Source of the DNA: Pholis gunnellus
Lineage: Eukaryota > Chordata > Actinopteri > Perciformes > Pholidae
Direction of reading: 5' to 3'
Assembly: GCA_910591455.2 (NCBI GenBank)
Contig: OU342817.1
Coordinates: 15,861,915 to 15,925,914 of the forward strand
Length of the DNA stretch: 64,000 nt
Shown: positions 12,008 through 21,854 of the stretch, in pieces
Numbering within the stretch: the first letter of the stretch is position 1
Layout: each line of letters starts with the position of its first letter
Position numbers and translations under genes: made by a program
The notes under the pieces: model-generated
Databases searched by the model: none
What the model was told of the DNA's origin: nothing
Seen by the model: the letters and a program-made list of their open reading frames with translations, nothing else

Positions 12008-14671
12008 CAGAAGAGGGACTATTGTAATGCAGTCCTGTGTTTGAGTTTCTCAGGTAAACTGTGATTTAGTGAGACATGAGCGACCTGCACTGAGCACAGA
12101 GTAAAACATGCAGCACAATCCCATCCACAACACACAGGAAACAGAGAAGCAAAACAATTAATACTCTATCTACAAGCTTCTTGGTTACTTGTGTTCCTTC
12201 TATACAGAGATGATGGCGTTGATAATTCTACACATCCAGACAAACATAAAACAACTTAAAACCGGCTCACACACATCTTATTCCTTGCTGCTTTAGTCTA
12301 GATTTCAGGCAGACAGGCAGTCAGTCTATCAGTCACTGAACACTCCCATGGCACTGAGATGACACTTAACACGGCCACCCTGCATCTTCCCAGCAGCCAC
12401 TATTGTCATTCAAACTCCATGTTAAACCCAGTGGGGGAAAACAAGCTCATGAAAACGTACAAACTTCTCCCAGCTGAATATTCGGAACAGAAAGTCAGTA
12501 AATCCAGCCACGAAAGCCTGCACTGAACTCACAACGGCCATGCCACCTGAAGGATATAGCGATGGTGTGTTTGCGTGAGCAATCAGCAAACAACACCAGA
12601 GTCCTTCACGAGAACGCCGCTCAAAAGACAAGGAGAAATATCTTGAAACTCACCTTCCACCCACAGCTGCTCGATGTCCGTTTCGATGGCTGCGACCCGG
12701 AGTCCCACAGACAGAGCCCCGAACACTAAGAGTCCAATAAAGAGCACCTTCCCACAGTGCCTCTGGATGTGGCAGCCCAGAGAGAACAGGAGGGCCTGGA
12801 ACCTCGCCCGGATCCACAGAGGGGCTTTCTGACCTACCGCCTTACCCTGGATTCGAAGAAGCAGGAGGGAAAGGGACAGAGTTATTATCAGCGTTGCCAC
12901 ACATGAGCAATGCTTCATTGCACAACTGTCCACAAAGGCAGCATATAGCTTGTAATCTCTATCTGTGTCACAAGTGTGAAGAATATGTGAAGCGTGTAGT
13001 GACTACTTGCATCCAAGACACTGGATTGCACATGCATCAGTATATACAGAGAGAGAGAGAGAGAGAGAGAGAGGCGTCTTTCTGTGGAATTTGAGGTGAA
13101 GCCTTGTATAACGCGATGACAAGCGAAGGTGCGAACTCGCTGTAGCCACAGATTCGATGCCGGTGCTGTCATATACCCCCGAAAGAGTGTGTGCTGTCAG
13201 ATTCCTGCTAAAACACTCATGTCTACCGCCTGAACTGCAGCGCAGACACCAGGCAGGATCTCCACATCTGAGGTGATCTAAACTGCACGGTTGAAGGCAA
13301 CAATTTTGTACTAATGGCAACTTTTCAGGGAAACTAATTCCTAATAGTTTAAAAAGACAACTTCAATGAAAAAGAGCTTAAAAACACAATGTGCACTAAC
13401 ACAGAACAAACCCAGGACTTAATGGGAGCTACATAGTGACAATTTAGATTATAGCTGCAGTTTAAGAAAATCAACAACACTGTCTTATCAAAAAAGGTGT
13501 CACTCTGTATTAGGCACCTTTATAATCTGGTGTTTATTGCAAGAGCAGTACAAGGTTATCATCATGTGTGCACTGCTGTAAAATAGACTATTGGTGGTTA
13601 ACTATTACATCAGTATAAACTAATACTAGAGTGTAATCTGACAGCTATTTCCCTGCAGTAATCTACAATATACCGTTTTTTTTTTTTTCTCTCCCCTCTA
13701 ATTTGCAAACTATTTGTCAGCCTCTCGGCCGTTCAGTCCCCCCGGTGCTACAAATGTCACCGCTGCAGGAGAGACATCGCACTGGTGTTGTGGTTTCTCT
13801 CAGCAGTGCTGAAACACGTCCAAGCATCCGGGCGGTCCAAAGATGCTTTGTCAGATCAAACTCAATCAGTGAATTCCTTCACAGGACCCACCACATTTCC
13901 AAACAGACCGCGGGCCAGTGCGCTCTCCGCCTGCTGCACAAAGCCAAAAAAACACGCACAACACGGGGCTGCGATACGGGAACAAACCCCTCACCCACTC
14001 CCTCTCCCTCCCGGTTGGCATTAACAACATACATGAATGAGAGAGAGAGAGAGAGAGAAAGAGAGGGAGGGAGAGAGAGAGAGACTGGTGTCCAGCAACG
14101 TTAACGTGCTGCCAAAACGTGAAACTCTTAAGTTGTTATCACTTTATTCCAGGGGAGGGTTCCCAAAAATGTCACGCGAGCTGAGCCTTCAAACGGGGTT
14201 TTGTCCCATTAAACACAAACTATTTATGTTTCCTATACCAACCTCTGGTGACAATCTCTACACTGTTTTCGGTAAATGATAAACCGTTTAACTGAACCAC
14301 TCCTGGGTTTCGCTGTCGTCTCCCTCGGGGAGCTCCGGTGGTCCCCGGATCCCGGTCAGGGAGCTGCTGCGTCAGCCCACCCCGACACATTCCCACATGC
14401 GATTAGATAACGGCTAAATCAAAAAGCTGCCTCTGAAGACGTTTCGTTCACATTTTTGAATGGAAAGCTGCAACCCCATATTAAAAAAACATAAATCCAC
14501 GCTACACCGCGGGCGTCGCATCACCTTTGAGATCTGTTTAAGTGCGAAAGCAGCGTGGCAGTAGCTGGGTCTCCGGAGCACGTCTGGGTTCGCGGGCGGC
14601 TGGGAGCGCGTATAACTCGGGGGTAAATCTCCATAGACGCCGGCCCCTGGGACCCCGCGATCCGAGGCCAT
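13..14671 (-). CDS. ptch2: Patched-2 Hedgehog receptor, 5' portion (exons 1-8, gene continues beyond position 1)
   Basis: Patched proteins are 12-pass membrane sterol-transporter-like receptors that bind Hedgehog ligands and repress Smoothened. The exons, in transcript order, are 14671-14525, 12846-12654, 3581-3392, 3296-3227, 3126-3035, 563-455, 340-254 and 134-13. All have AG/GT borders and their phases chain without a break (1010 bp, about 336 residues). The encoded segment has an N-terminal cytoplasmic tail with PPSY at residues 17-20, a conserved KAPLWIRARFQ stretch (56-66), TM1 at about residues 83-103, and then the start of extracellular domain 1. SWDLNKICYKSG and the CHGFSRKFMHWQEE stretch are Patched signatures. 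Wording such as YTKEKQG, QVSLFGKSW and the SGVPIIEN stretch follows PTCH2 rather than PTCH1. The next gene, eif2b3, is also the neighbour of human PTCH2. The remaining exons (sterol-sensing domain, ECD2, C-tail) lie outside the window. Confidence 0.95.
254..340 (-). CDS. ptch2: ptch2 coding exon 7
   Basis: The acceptor is GATTCCTCAG|GTCGG and the donor is GGAGAG|GTAAAC. This gives 29 in-frame codons reading VGHAYMNRPCLDPSDPDCP and then LSAPNKEQGE. The cysteine pattern and SAPNK match the family. The end KEQGE is less conserved, so the exact donor is slightly less certain. Confidence 0.88.
455..563 (-). CDS. ptch2: ptch2 coding exon 6
   Basis: The acceptor is CTCTCCAG|GGGTATG and the donor is GCCCAG|GTGGGA. 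The 109 bp run from phase 2 to phase 0. The exon encodes GMPDIQWMNLDP, then the LMEELSQFTSLEGF stretch and MLDKAQ, matching PTCH2 GRPDIQWTNLDP and LDKAQ. Confidence 0.94.
564..3034 (-). other. ptch2: ptch2 intron 5 (low-complexity rich)
   Basis: No coding exon was found in this 2.5 kb intron. It holds a short CA run at about 576-597, a 59-nt CT run at 1724-1782, a 36-nt poly-C at 2457-2492, (CAC)n at 2581-2611, a CT run at 2682-2711 and a second poly-C near 2758-2771. Open frames here are translations of these runs. Confidence 0.8.
3035..3126 (-). CDS. ptch2: ptch2 coding exon 5
   Basis: The acceptor is CATCCCAG|ATGATT and the donor is TTTACC|GTAAGT. The 92 bp run from phase 0 to phase 2. 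The exon encodes MIDKLFPCMIITPLDCFWEG followed by AKLQGGSAYLP. The TPLDCFWEGAKLQ stretch is invariant in Patched proteins. Confidence 0.95.
3227..3296 (-). CDS. ptch2: ptch2 coding exon 4
   Basis: The acceptor is CTCGTAG|GTCGTGG and the donor is AAAGG|GTGAGT. The 70 bp run from phase 2 to phase 0. The exon encodes SWDLNKICYKSGVPIIENV and MIER, which match PTCH2 nearly word for word. The introns on either side are only 95 and 100 bp. Confidence 0.95.
3392..3581 (-). CDS. ptch2: ptch2 coding exon 3
   Basis: The acceptor is TTTCTAG|CTGGT and the donor is GGAAA|GTAAGT. The 190 bp run from phase 1 to phase 2. The exon encodes AGSRVSTELRYTKEKQG, MLIQTPKEEGTNILTQEALL and ASKVQVSLFGK of extracellular domain 1. 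Intron 2 before it is about 9.07 kb, by far the longest of the visible introns. Confidence 0.95.
3582..12653 (-). other. ptch2: ptch2 intron 2 (9.07 kb)
   Basis: No exon was recognised. Simple repeats include (GATA)n 3626-3655, (GA)n 4211-4268, (CT)n 4643-4675 and 5439-5473, poly-C 5637-5650, (GT)n 6162-6223, poly-G 8486-8506, (CT)n 8815-8842, (CA)n 10429-10473, GT then GA 10759-10835, GGA/G 11530-11573, (TGCC)n 11606-11639 and (GT)n 11954-12000. Between them lie repeat-free islands (4285-4400, 4770-4930, 5320-5420, 7380-7850, 8560-8800). Some of these have homeodomain or POU-like sites and could be conserved regulatory DNA. Confidence 0.75.
5351..5416. promoter_or_regulatory. candidate Hedgehog-responsive element in ptch2 intron 2
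   Basis: An exact GLI 9-mer GACCACCCA (5408-5416) lies 48 bp from a homeodomain palindrome TAATTA with flank TAATTACAGG (5351-5360). A second AT-rich AATTATAG sits between them (5373-5380). The segment is free of simple repeats until the CT run that starts at 5439. Combined GLI and homeodomain sites are typical of neural-tube Hedgehog enhancers. Enhancer function is inferred. Confidence 0.4.
12654..12846 (-). CDS. ptch2: ptch2 coding exon 2 (TM1)
   Basis: The acceptor is TTCGAATCCAG|GGTAAG and the donor is GTGGAAG|GTGAGT. The 193 bp run from phase 0 to phase 1. The exon encodes GKAVGQKAPLWIRARFQ, the GCHIQRHCGK segment, the first transmembrane helix (about residues 83-103, hydrophobic VLFIGLLVFGALSVGL) and IETDIEQLWVE at the start of extracellular domain 1. 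Confidence 0.95.
12847..14524 (-). other. ptch2: ptch2 intron 1
   Basis: This 1.68 kb intron lies between coding exons 1 and 2. It contains (GA)n at 13051-13072 and 14039-14060 and a poly-T near 13677-13688. No coding similarity was recognised. Confidence 0.75.
14525..14671 (-). CDS. ptch2: ptch2 coding exon 1 (start codon, 49 codons)
   Basis: The ATG at 14671-14669 has A at -3 and G at +4, a good Kozak context. The exon encodes the cytoplasmic N-terminus: LPPSYT, then RRPSYCHAAFALKQISK, which matches the Patched N-terminus (PTCH1 has PSYCDAAFALEQISK). It ends in phase 0 at AAG|GTGATG. The PPSY is a PPxY motif of the type bound by WW domains. Confidence 0.93.
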
Positions 14672-15040
14672 AGTCCAAAAGGGGGCGAACGGGGGGCGCT
14701 GAGCGGTGTGAATCGGTGCGAGTTCAGTAGAAACGACAATAATCCAACATAGAAGGGGAGCGCATCCAGCACCGCCGGCGACAAGTTGGAGGGACGTCTT
14801 CTAGTCTTCCCTGGAGGAGCCAAACAAGTCTCGAAACTCCATCCCAACATTATGCGCCGAAATCCGTAAAGATCCCTCAGTCTTCATTCGTCCCGGTAGT
14901 TGGTGAAACGACGTCTCAGAGAGGGAGTAGTAGTAGTAGTAGTAGTAGCCTAGTAGTAGTAGTAGTAGTAGTGGTAGTGGTAGCCTAAGTCTGAGCCGTC
15001 CGTGTCAAGTCTAACTCCGATCCCGTAGCGGTAACATTTG
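14672..15040 (-). other. ptch2: probable ptch2 5'UTR with overlapping upstream ORF
   Basis: This is the leader region between the ptch2 start and the likely transcription start. It has an (AGT)n run at 14926-14983. An upstream ATG at 14850 (A at -3) opens a 109-codon frame that passes through the ptch2 ATG in a different phase and ends at 14521. A second short frame starts at 14842. The transcription start itself is inferred only from the CCAAT box position. Confidence 0.45.
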
Positions 15041-15100
15041 GAGAAGTTCGCCTCTCGGCAAATCCTGAAAAGGGAGGTTTGATGGAAAAGTGCTCCGGCT

Positions 15101-15110
15101 CCCATTGGCC
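15101..15110 (-). promoter_or_regulatory. ptch2: CCAAT box of the ptch2 promoter
   Basis: The minus strand reads GGCCAATGGG, a full NF-Y type CCAAT box, about 430 bp upstream of the ptch2 ATG. No TATA box is seen downstream of it, so a start near 15020-15040 is likely but not proven. Confidence 0.55.
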
Positions 15111-15190
15111 AAGGAAGAGGCAAATTACTTTGCAAACATCGCCTATTATTAGCTGCTAAGCAACAGCTCACCAAAGTGGAGAGAGAGGGG

Positions 15191-15199
15191 GACCACCCA
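15191..15199 (+). promoter_or_regulatory. GLI-binding site in the ptch2 promoter
   Basis: The sequence is exactly GACCACCCA (TGGGTGGTC on the ptch2 sense strand), the consensus GLI site. It lies about 80 bp upstream of the CCAAT box and 520 bp upstream of the ATG. Patched genes are direct Hedgehog targets activated through such sites, so the placement fits negative-feedback control. Confidence 0.75.
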
Positions 15200-15227
15200 G
15201 GCTGCTGCTGCCTGGGCTGGAGGGGAG

Positions 15228-15337
15228 GGGAGGAGGAGGAGGTGGACGGGGGAGGAGGAGGAGGGGGGAGGAGGAGGGGGAGGAGGGAGAGAGGAACTCT
15301 TTCAATAAACTCTGCACAGCCGCGCGCACACGCACGC

Positions 15338-15387
<50 letters not shown>

Positions 15388-15420
15388 GCGCGCGCACTCA
15401 CTCACTCACTCACGCACACA
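15228..15420. repeat. purine-rich GGA tract and CA/CG microsatellite upstream of ptch2
   Basis: A GGA-rich purine tract (about 15228-15297) is followed by a mixed CG/CA repeat flanked by CGCGCG blocks (15321-15400) and then a CTCA repeat (to 15412). This is the low-complexity upstream edge of the ptch2 promoter. It has polypurine and alternating purine-pyrimidine character. Confidence 0.85.
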
Positions 15421-16480
15421 GCTTGCTGCCTGCCCGCCTCACTTGCTCTGTGAACATTGTTCCCAGCGGCCGGGCCCTGCAAGAAGCAATCGCACATGCC
15501 ATCTATTGATATCACAGCCACACAGGCACGCACACTATTTCTGTGTTTTCTTCTGTTTCATCAGCAAAGGCCAATCAGTGAAAGGAAGAAAAAAAAAAAT
15601 GTTAATTCAGCTTTTTACGCAAGAATGTAAACATTTTTTTTTTTATTATTTAAGGGAGTATTACAGATCTTTCAACACTTTTCATATCTCAGTCCTTCTC
15701 GTGTTTGATGAGGATTTGGATGCCTCATATTTGTTACAGAACACAAAACTTCTTTTTTTTTTAAAAGCTTTCGTGTCTTTGGCAGCTGTGAGAAGAATTG
15801 TGTGTAGGGTTTTTAGCACTAACAGCTGTAACCTCAACTCTTGTGCCCAAAAAGCTTCTAAAAGTAGGTTTGATGGGTCTTCTTACACCCTAGAAAATAT
15901 AACCTCTCATACTTGTAAAGTTTCCCCCTTTAAAAGATTGCAGGAATTGTTGTGTGCATTAAGTAACACCTCGGAGCTGCCTGGTTCAGCGTCACACCCT
16001 TATGTAGAGACGTTTGGAGCGTTTCCATGTCTTGCCATGCATGATTTCATGAGTTCAGAGAGCAGTTCACCTAAGAACAACATCTGAGAATCAAAGAAAG
16101 AAAGAATGAAAGAAAGAGGCTTCTCAGACCAGACTGTTTCTCATCTCTCAACAAAAAAAAAAAAGGTGTCTTGGTGGTTTGCTAATGTAAGCCCCCATTT
16201 GGCCCCACTCATGGCAGTATGGGGGTGAAGAAGAAACACCTTTACCAGATTACACAGTAATTCTCTGCCTGCCAACCTGTGTGGAATACGTGTCAGGTGG
16301 CTGGTGCTAATCTGAGGCCCTTAGAGCGACTGTAAAACAATTTGAAGCTAAAGTAAAGCAATTTGTAGGTGTCGGCGCCATAAGTGCAGTGTGTTTGTGA
16401 CACCGTTACGTCCATCATCACTGTTTACATGCATGAGACAAAGCACACGAGGACCATTTTAAGAGATTAAGAGCGTGTAG
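15421..16480. other. intergenic DNA upstream of ptch2
   Basis: Nothing recognisable. A plus-strand open frame reaches from the CA repeat at about 15176 to 16087 (303 codons). Its first third is microsatellite translation and the rest resembles no family known to me. A GAAA-type run is at about 16094-16118. Confidence 0.6.
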
Positions 16481-16482
16481 CC

Positions 16483-16793
16483 TTTAAGGGCATATATTGG
16501 TATAAAAGGAATCATATATTACTAAATATGTTTTCTTTAGTGTATCATTGATACATGACAATCATTGTGTTTTTGTTACCTTAGAATGAGCCGTTGATAT
16601 ATGCATGCATCGTCGATCCTCTTCATGGAGCAGGCCGCCATGTTGCTACAGAAGCCCAGAACGGACAAACCAAACACTCTAGCTAGGGCGTTCTCACTTT
16701 TTTTTCTTCTTCGGTCACCGTAGTTCTCCGACCTACACGATCTGCAACCTTCCACTAGACGTCACCAAATCCTATACACAAGACCTTTAGATA
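16483..16793. mobile_element. MITE-like fish interspersed repeat
   Basis: The segment has the block reading GCCGCCATGTTGCTACAGAA and then GCCCAGAACGGACAAACCAA. Its right end is CCTATACACAAGACCTTTAG, known to me as a repeated sequence in many percomorph genomes. The left end CCTTTAAGGGCATATATTGG is a weak inverted match of the right end. The family name and exact ends are uncertain. Confidence 0.5.
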
Positions 16794-17004
16794 TATATTT
16801 GTATATATCATAATGGCTTCATGCAAAAACACATGGCGTCAGCTTCCCTAACAGTTGTTATTCAGTGTCTAAGATGAATTTAAATGATTTTGAGATCATA
16901 TCTATGTCTGCTGATGATCATTTTCATGATAGAATAATCAGTTTCTTTTCAAGTAATTTAATTCATTGTTTACTTTATAAAATGTCAGAACAAAGTGGAA
17001 ATTG

Positions 17005-17055
17005 TGTGTGTGTGTGTGTGTGTGTATGTGTGTGTGTGCGTATATATATACGTAT
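17005..17055. repeat. GT microsatellite passing into TATA repeat
   Basis: A GT run is followed directly by TATATATA and CGTATATG. It lies just upstream of the hAT-like element. Confidence 0.9.
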
Positions 17056-17268
17056 ATGCCCAGATGGTATGGTATCAAACTACATATGAAACTCGTATAA
17101 ACACTAAACATGGTATAAGGTGGGACATTTGAATGAAAGAGTCTGTCAGTGTTCAAAACACTCATCCATAAAAAGTTTAGCAACAGTGTCCAACATGATA
17201 TGCATTTTTCTCTCCAGCTACAATATTTAAAAGTAGATTTAATTCTACTTTCAGGTCAAAATAATATT

Positions 17269-18015
17269 CAGTGGTGGAAAGTAACTAGGTGTTTACTCAA
17301 GTCCTGTACTTCAGTTTAATTTTGAGTTATTTGTACTTTACCCATGCTACCCTTTTTATACTTCTACCCCAAAACTACAACACTACACAATTGTGCTCTT
17401 TACTCTAAAACATTCATTTGACAGCGGTTACTACTAGTTACTTTCATATGAACAAACATAGAATTTACTACAATGCGTTGTTATAGATTTAGCTGATAAA
17501 AGGTCAAATTACTTCAACCAACTAGGGCAGTATGATGTAACTTACACATTGATGCATATTAACAATATAATGAGATAATCGGTCCATCCATTCATCATCT
17601 TTAACCGCTTATCCTGTTCAGGGTCACGGTGGGGGGGCTGGAGCCGATCCCAGCTGACATTGGGTGAAGGACGGGTTCACCCTGTACAGGTAGCCAGACT
17701 ATCGCAGGGCAGACAGACAGACAGCCAAGGCTTTGGACTGTGGGAGGAAGCTGGAGAACCCGGAGAGAACTCGGAGAGAACCCGGAGAGAACCCGGAGAG
17801 AACCCACGCTGCCACGGGGAGAACATGCAAACTCCACACTGAAGGCCAGAGATAATATGTATTTGGAGTCAAGTACTTTTCCTTAATATTTGAATACTTT
17901 TTTTCTGAAAATGTACTTGAATAATATTTTGAACAAAGGACTTTTACTTGCAGGTTATTGATATTTTTGGTACTTTTAGATAAGTGAGGGGATCCAAAAA
18001 CTTCTTCCACCACTG
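17269..18015. mobile_element. hAT-like non-autonomous DNA transposon, interrupted by another repeat
   Basis: The ends are inverted: CAGTGGTGGAAAGTAACT on the left, and on the right CTTCTTCCACCACTG, which is CAGTGGTGGAAGAAG in reverse. The inner sequence (ACTCAAGTCCTGTACTTCAG on the left, ACTTTTACTTGCAGG on the right) is typical of an abundant fish element. The 8-bp flanks ATAATATT and ATCACGAT do not match, so no clear target duplication remains. The middle is occupied by a second repeat (17583-17843). No transposase frame is present. Confidence 0.65.
17583..17843. repeat. interspersed repeat nested in the hAT-like element, with 11-bp tandem expansion
   Basis: This contains GGCTGGAGCCGATCCCAGCT, AGCCAGACTATCGCAGGGC, GACTGTGGGAGGAAGC and GGGGAGAACATGCAAACTCC, the pieces of a very common teleost repeat. 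Inside it the unit CCCGGAGAGAA is repeated four times (17758-17801), apparently a local expansion. Confidence 0.65.
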
Positions 18016-18019
18016 ATCA

Positions 18020-20699
18020 CGATCACAACAATAGACATGAATATAAAGCCTATAGCTTCAAATTGTTCTGTTTGCTTTAAAAATATGATTTATCACTGAT
18101 GTCAGGGTTACGAGTACAGAAAATTCACCTGTCAGGTCACCGCTGGTGGCTAAATAATCAAAGCTTTCACATAAACTGGGATAATAATTAAATCAAAAGG
18201 ATCAAATATCTGTGTAACGCTCGTTTTGTGATCCTCTTTGAACTCTTTATTTCAGATCTCCATCTTCTTTAAGCTTTACATGTCTGAAAGAGATATAAGT
18301 GGAGTCATACATGCTCTCCTCAGATCTCATATCTTGATAAAAACAGGATGTATCCACTGACTGTATCAGTCTATCTGTTGACTTGGAACGTAGGATCACA
18401 GATGCTCTTGTTAACGCCTCCTTTGCCGCCACACCGCAGCGCTCTGTGGCAGTTGACCGATACACCCACATATATACTGACTCGTCCAAACGGAGGCGAC
18501 CATAGAGTTAGAGTGACGCTGGCCGGCGCTGGAACTGGGTATAGTTAGCGTGAACTGGGTTGGGTCGGGTTGAGTGGTAGAGGGAAACAGGCAGCTGGAA
18601 ATGGGAGCTAATGTGGAATGTGAGGAATTGGGTTGTGTAGTAGGGGGCCCCTTCAAGCCTAACAAACTCAGGGAGGTCCGAGGCCTGGTCTGGAGGCCTT
18701 GGATAAATAAACCATCTGAGATGACCATGCGCTGTGTAGATATCTGCCATCACACTGCCCCGGCCTCCAAACACAAACCGCCCAAGCCCTCTCTCCCTCC
18801 TTCCCTTCCTCCATGTCCTGTGTCCCACATGGTCCCTCTCCTTCCATCCATCCCTCTCTTTATCCTCTCCGTTTTAATCTCTCTATACTCTTCCTTTTAT
18901 TTCAGATTGTCTTCATGGCACCTTGGACTTTCCCCTCCGTTTCATCTGCTTCCCTGCTCCTGCTCTTCCTCCCTCCTTCTCCCTCTCCTTCCTATCTCCA
19001 TTCCTCCGTTTCATGTCTCCCCAGTGACTCCATCCATCCATCCGTTCATCCATGCATGCATGGCTGGCCGTCCGTCCGGGGTTCTGTATGTGCTAGGCAG
19101 AGCTACGGAACCGCGCTGGCACTCAGCCGTCGCACAACAGCCCAGACGCCCAGGGTTCAGGCCCAGAGAGTGTTTATTTATCGAAGAGAGAGGCTGTGAG
19201 ACTGCTCACGACTGCGTTTCTTCTTTTTCTCTCAGAAGGAGTAAGTAGAGATGGAGGAATGAAAGAGTGATAAAATATATGGTGTTTTTCTGCTTTGGAG
19301 CAGCAGCGATGGCCGTCGTCATTTAGGACACGTAGTAGAAGTGCGTGAGGTACAAATTCAACCATAAGGGATATTATGGGATATGCCTTTTCAAACAACG
19401 ATGAGGCAGATCTTTCCAGGAAGGAAATGTGTTTGACAGAAATTGGAACCAAGATGTCAAACAAGTAAATATGGAATAACTGGAAAGGAGAGTCTATCAT
19501 ACCCAAATGACGAGTGTTCGTTGTATTTGTACTTTTAGTTCCTGGTTCCCCAAAAAGGGTGAAAAACTATTTTTTCTTTAAAAGTACAACCTTGTATCAG
19601 AAGGGGTTATCTTTTAAAGCCTTCTGCTTTCCAACTTTAATGTTAAAGTTAAGTCCGAGTCTCCTTGAGCAGTGTAACATGATATCAGTGTGTCCCCATA
19701 GGTCCAGTTTCTTGATAGATAGTACTTGGCCCAAACAGCTGTCACACGTAATTACAGGAACGTGTTGAGATCACAGTCAAAGATAGGTATATATATATAT
19801 ATATATATAAAAAGAGCCTTTCTACACTTGCCCATGATTGTCTAAATGTATCGCAGCACCGAAACGACAGAAAGACTTAAAAGCTGAGAAGCTGTGCCTT
19901 AACAAATAAGACAGTCAGACATGAGGGACACAGTTATAAAACCTTTACATCTCCCCAAAAAAATTAACATTATACAATCACTGAGCAATCTGAAGGCCGG
20001 TGAGGAAACATGATAATAATTGTTCTCGTCTCATTATACCCTGTGTATACATCACATCTTAATAATAAAGACTAACTATAACAAAAAAAAAGGGAACAGA
20101 TCAAAAACACATTTCTGGTTCAAGTCCATTGAAATGAATACATTGTTTTCAAGATAACCAAAAAGAATGTGTGGCTATGTGTTGATAGACTAGACAAATA
20201 AAGATGTGTAAAAACACACACATTTTGGTGTTTGATGATGGCAACAAATATACACCATATTCTAGATGAATCAAAACCTCTTTTCAGCGATAAAACATTT
20301 GCATTTGAGGGGTTTGAGTTAAAGTTCACAGAGTCATGTTACATATTGTTGGGAAAACCCAGAAGAGGTCTTTAATTACATGTTTCTCAGATATCAGTGA
20401 AAAGGCAAAAAGTTGCCCAGTAGCAGGGAGACGCTTTCTGCATTGAGCACCTCTGTCAGTCTCAGAGCAGAGTCGGAGCTGCCACCCACAGTCTCACACA
20501 AGATTAATTATGATAATGCATTTCTTTACCCCTTTGTCATCGTAATGAATGGTTGCCTTTCTGGGGGAAAAACACACAAAACACAGAGAAACACACTTTT
20601 CTTTAAGTCTTTGTTTGTGCGGTTGTAACAGAGGTATTGTCAGACGAAGCTAGCAGGTGGTAATGCAAACTCAGACCTGTAGAAAGCACAGAACCCCAC

Positions 20700-20741
<42 letters not shown>

Positions 20742-21525
20742 ATCTTTAAGTATATGTGGGCAAACATAGCTGTATAGCTTCTTTTTTTTTTTTTTTTTAA
20801 AGCACAATTGTGATCGGTTACAAACGATGAAGAAGCCCATCAGAAAGGCTCCTATCCAAACACTTTGAGACCACATACAGCTGTCTTCTTATGCACAGAA
20901 ATGATGTTTAGAAACCTTTTTGAAGAACTGTAGTAAGAAAATAAGCCTTTTTCAAATCATACAGGAACTTTCTTTAAACTATGTATATCTCTTTTACATC
21001 AATAATACAAAATCTGTGATTCAGGAATCCCTCAATTTCAAACATTTCCTGTGTCCATTAAGCTCATTACTAGCAGCCTTGGTGTGAAATTGAATAGATT
21101 AAGGGGATTCTTCAGGAGGAGTGATTGTAGTAAAATTACAGTGCAAAATAATAAAAAAAGGAAACATAATTGAATGTTTGGGACAGAATTTTTGCAGTTG
21201 CAGCTGTGGATGTTATAAACATTCTAACTAATAAGATTAAAAAGAAAGGTCACCTGAGGGTGTGAAGCAGGTCAGTCTTTTGCTTCTTCCTGTGAGTTTA
21301 CTGCTAAAGCAATTTAAGATGTGAACCCAATCAGCCACCCAGTCAATGTTTAGTTAATTAGCCGGGGGGCCTCCACAGTGACAGACAGGGATATCTGGCT
21401 TAGTGTGTGTATGTGTGTGTAAGGCATGTCGCCGAGGTTGTTATCCCATACATGGGATCTCTGTCTCCACACACACTCTTTGTTGGCTAAGCAACATAAG
21501 CAACTGATGTATCTCTAAAGCTTGT

Positions 21526-21568
<43 letters not shown>

Positions 21569-21603
21569 ATTCAGATGTTTGAGTTAGAGATGGGGTGGTG
21601 TTG

Positions 21604-21637
<34 letters not shown>

Positions 21638-21823
21638 TTGGGGGGGGGGGGGGGGAGAGTGGTAGCATCTTGAAAGGTAGTGTGTGGAGAGGAAAAAAAG
21701 GAGGGAGGAAATTCATTTGTGGCCGGAGAACACAGAAGACAAATTGAGGAAGTGTTGTGCTAATGTGTAGGGGTCAGCAGCAAACACACACAGGTTTCTG
21801 ACTGACTGCCACTTGGGTGGCCT

Positions 21824-21854
<31 letters not shown>

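Noticed and set aside
13..14671. Assignment of the Patched gene to ptch1
   Set aside because: Exon 3-5 wording (YTKEKQG, QVSLFGKSWDLNKICYKSGV, ENVMIER) and the eif2b3 neighbour match PTCH2. The N-terminal PSYCHAAFALKQISK resembles PTCH1, but it may simply be an ancestral part lost from mammalian PTCH2.
15176..16087. 303-codon plus-strand open frame upstream of ptch2
   Set aside because: The first third is translated GGA and CA repeats. The rest has no recognisable domain, and no promoter or splice evidence supports it. It is most likely a chance frame.
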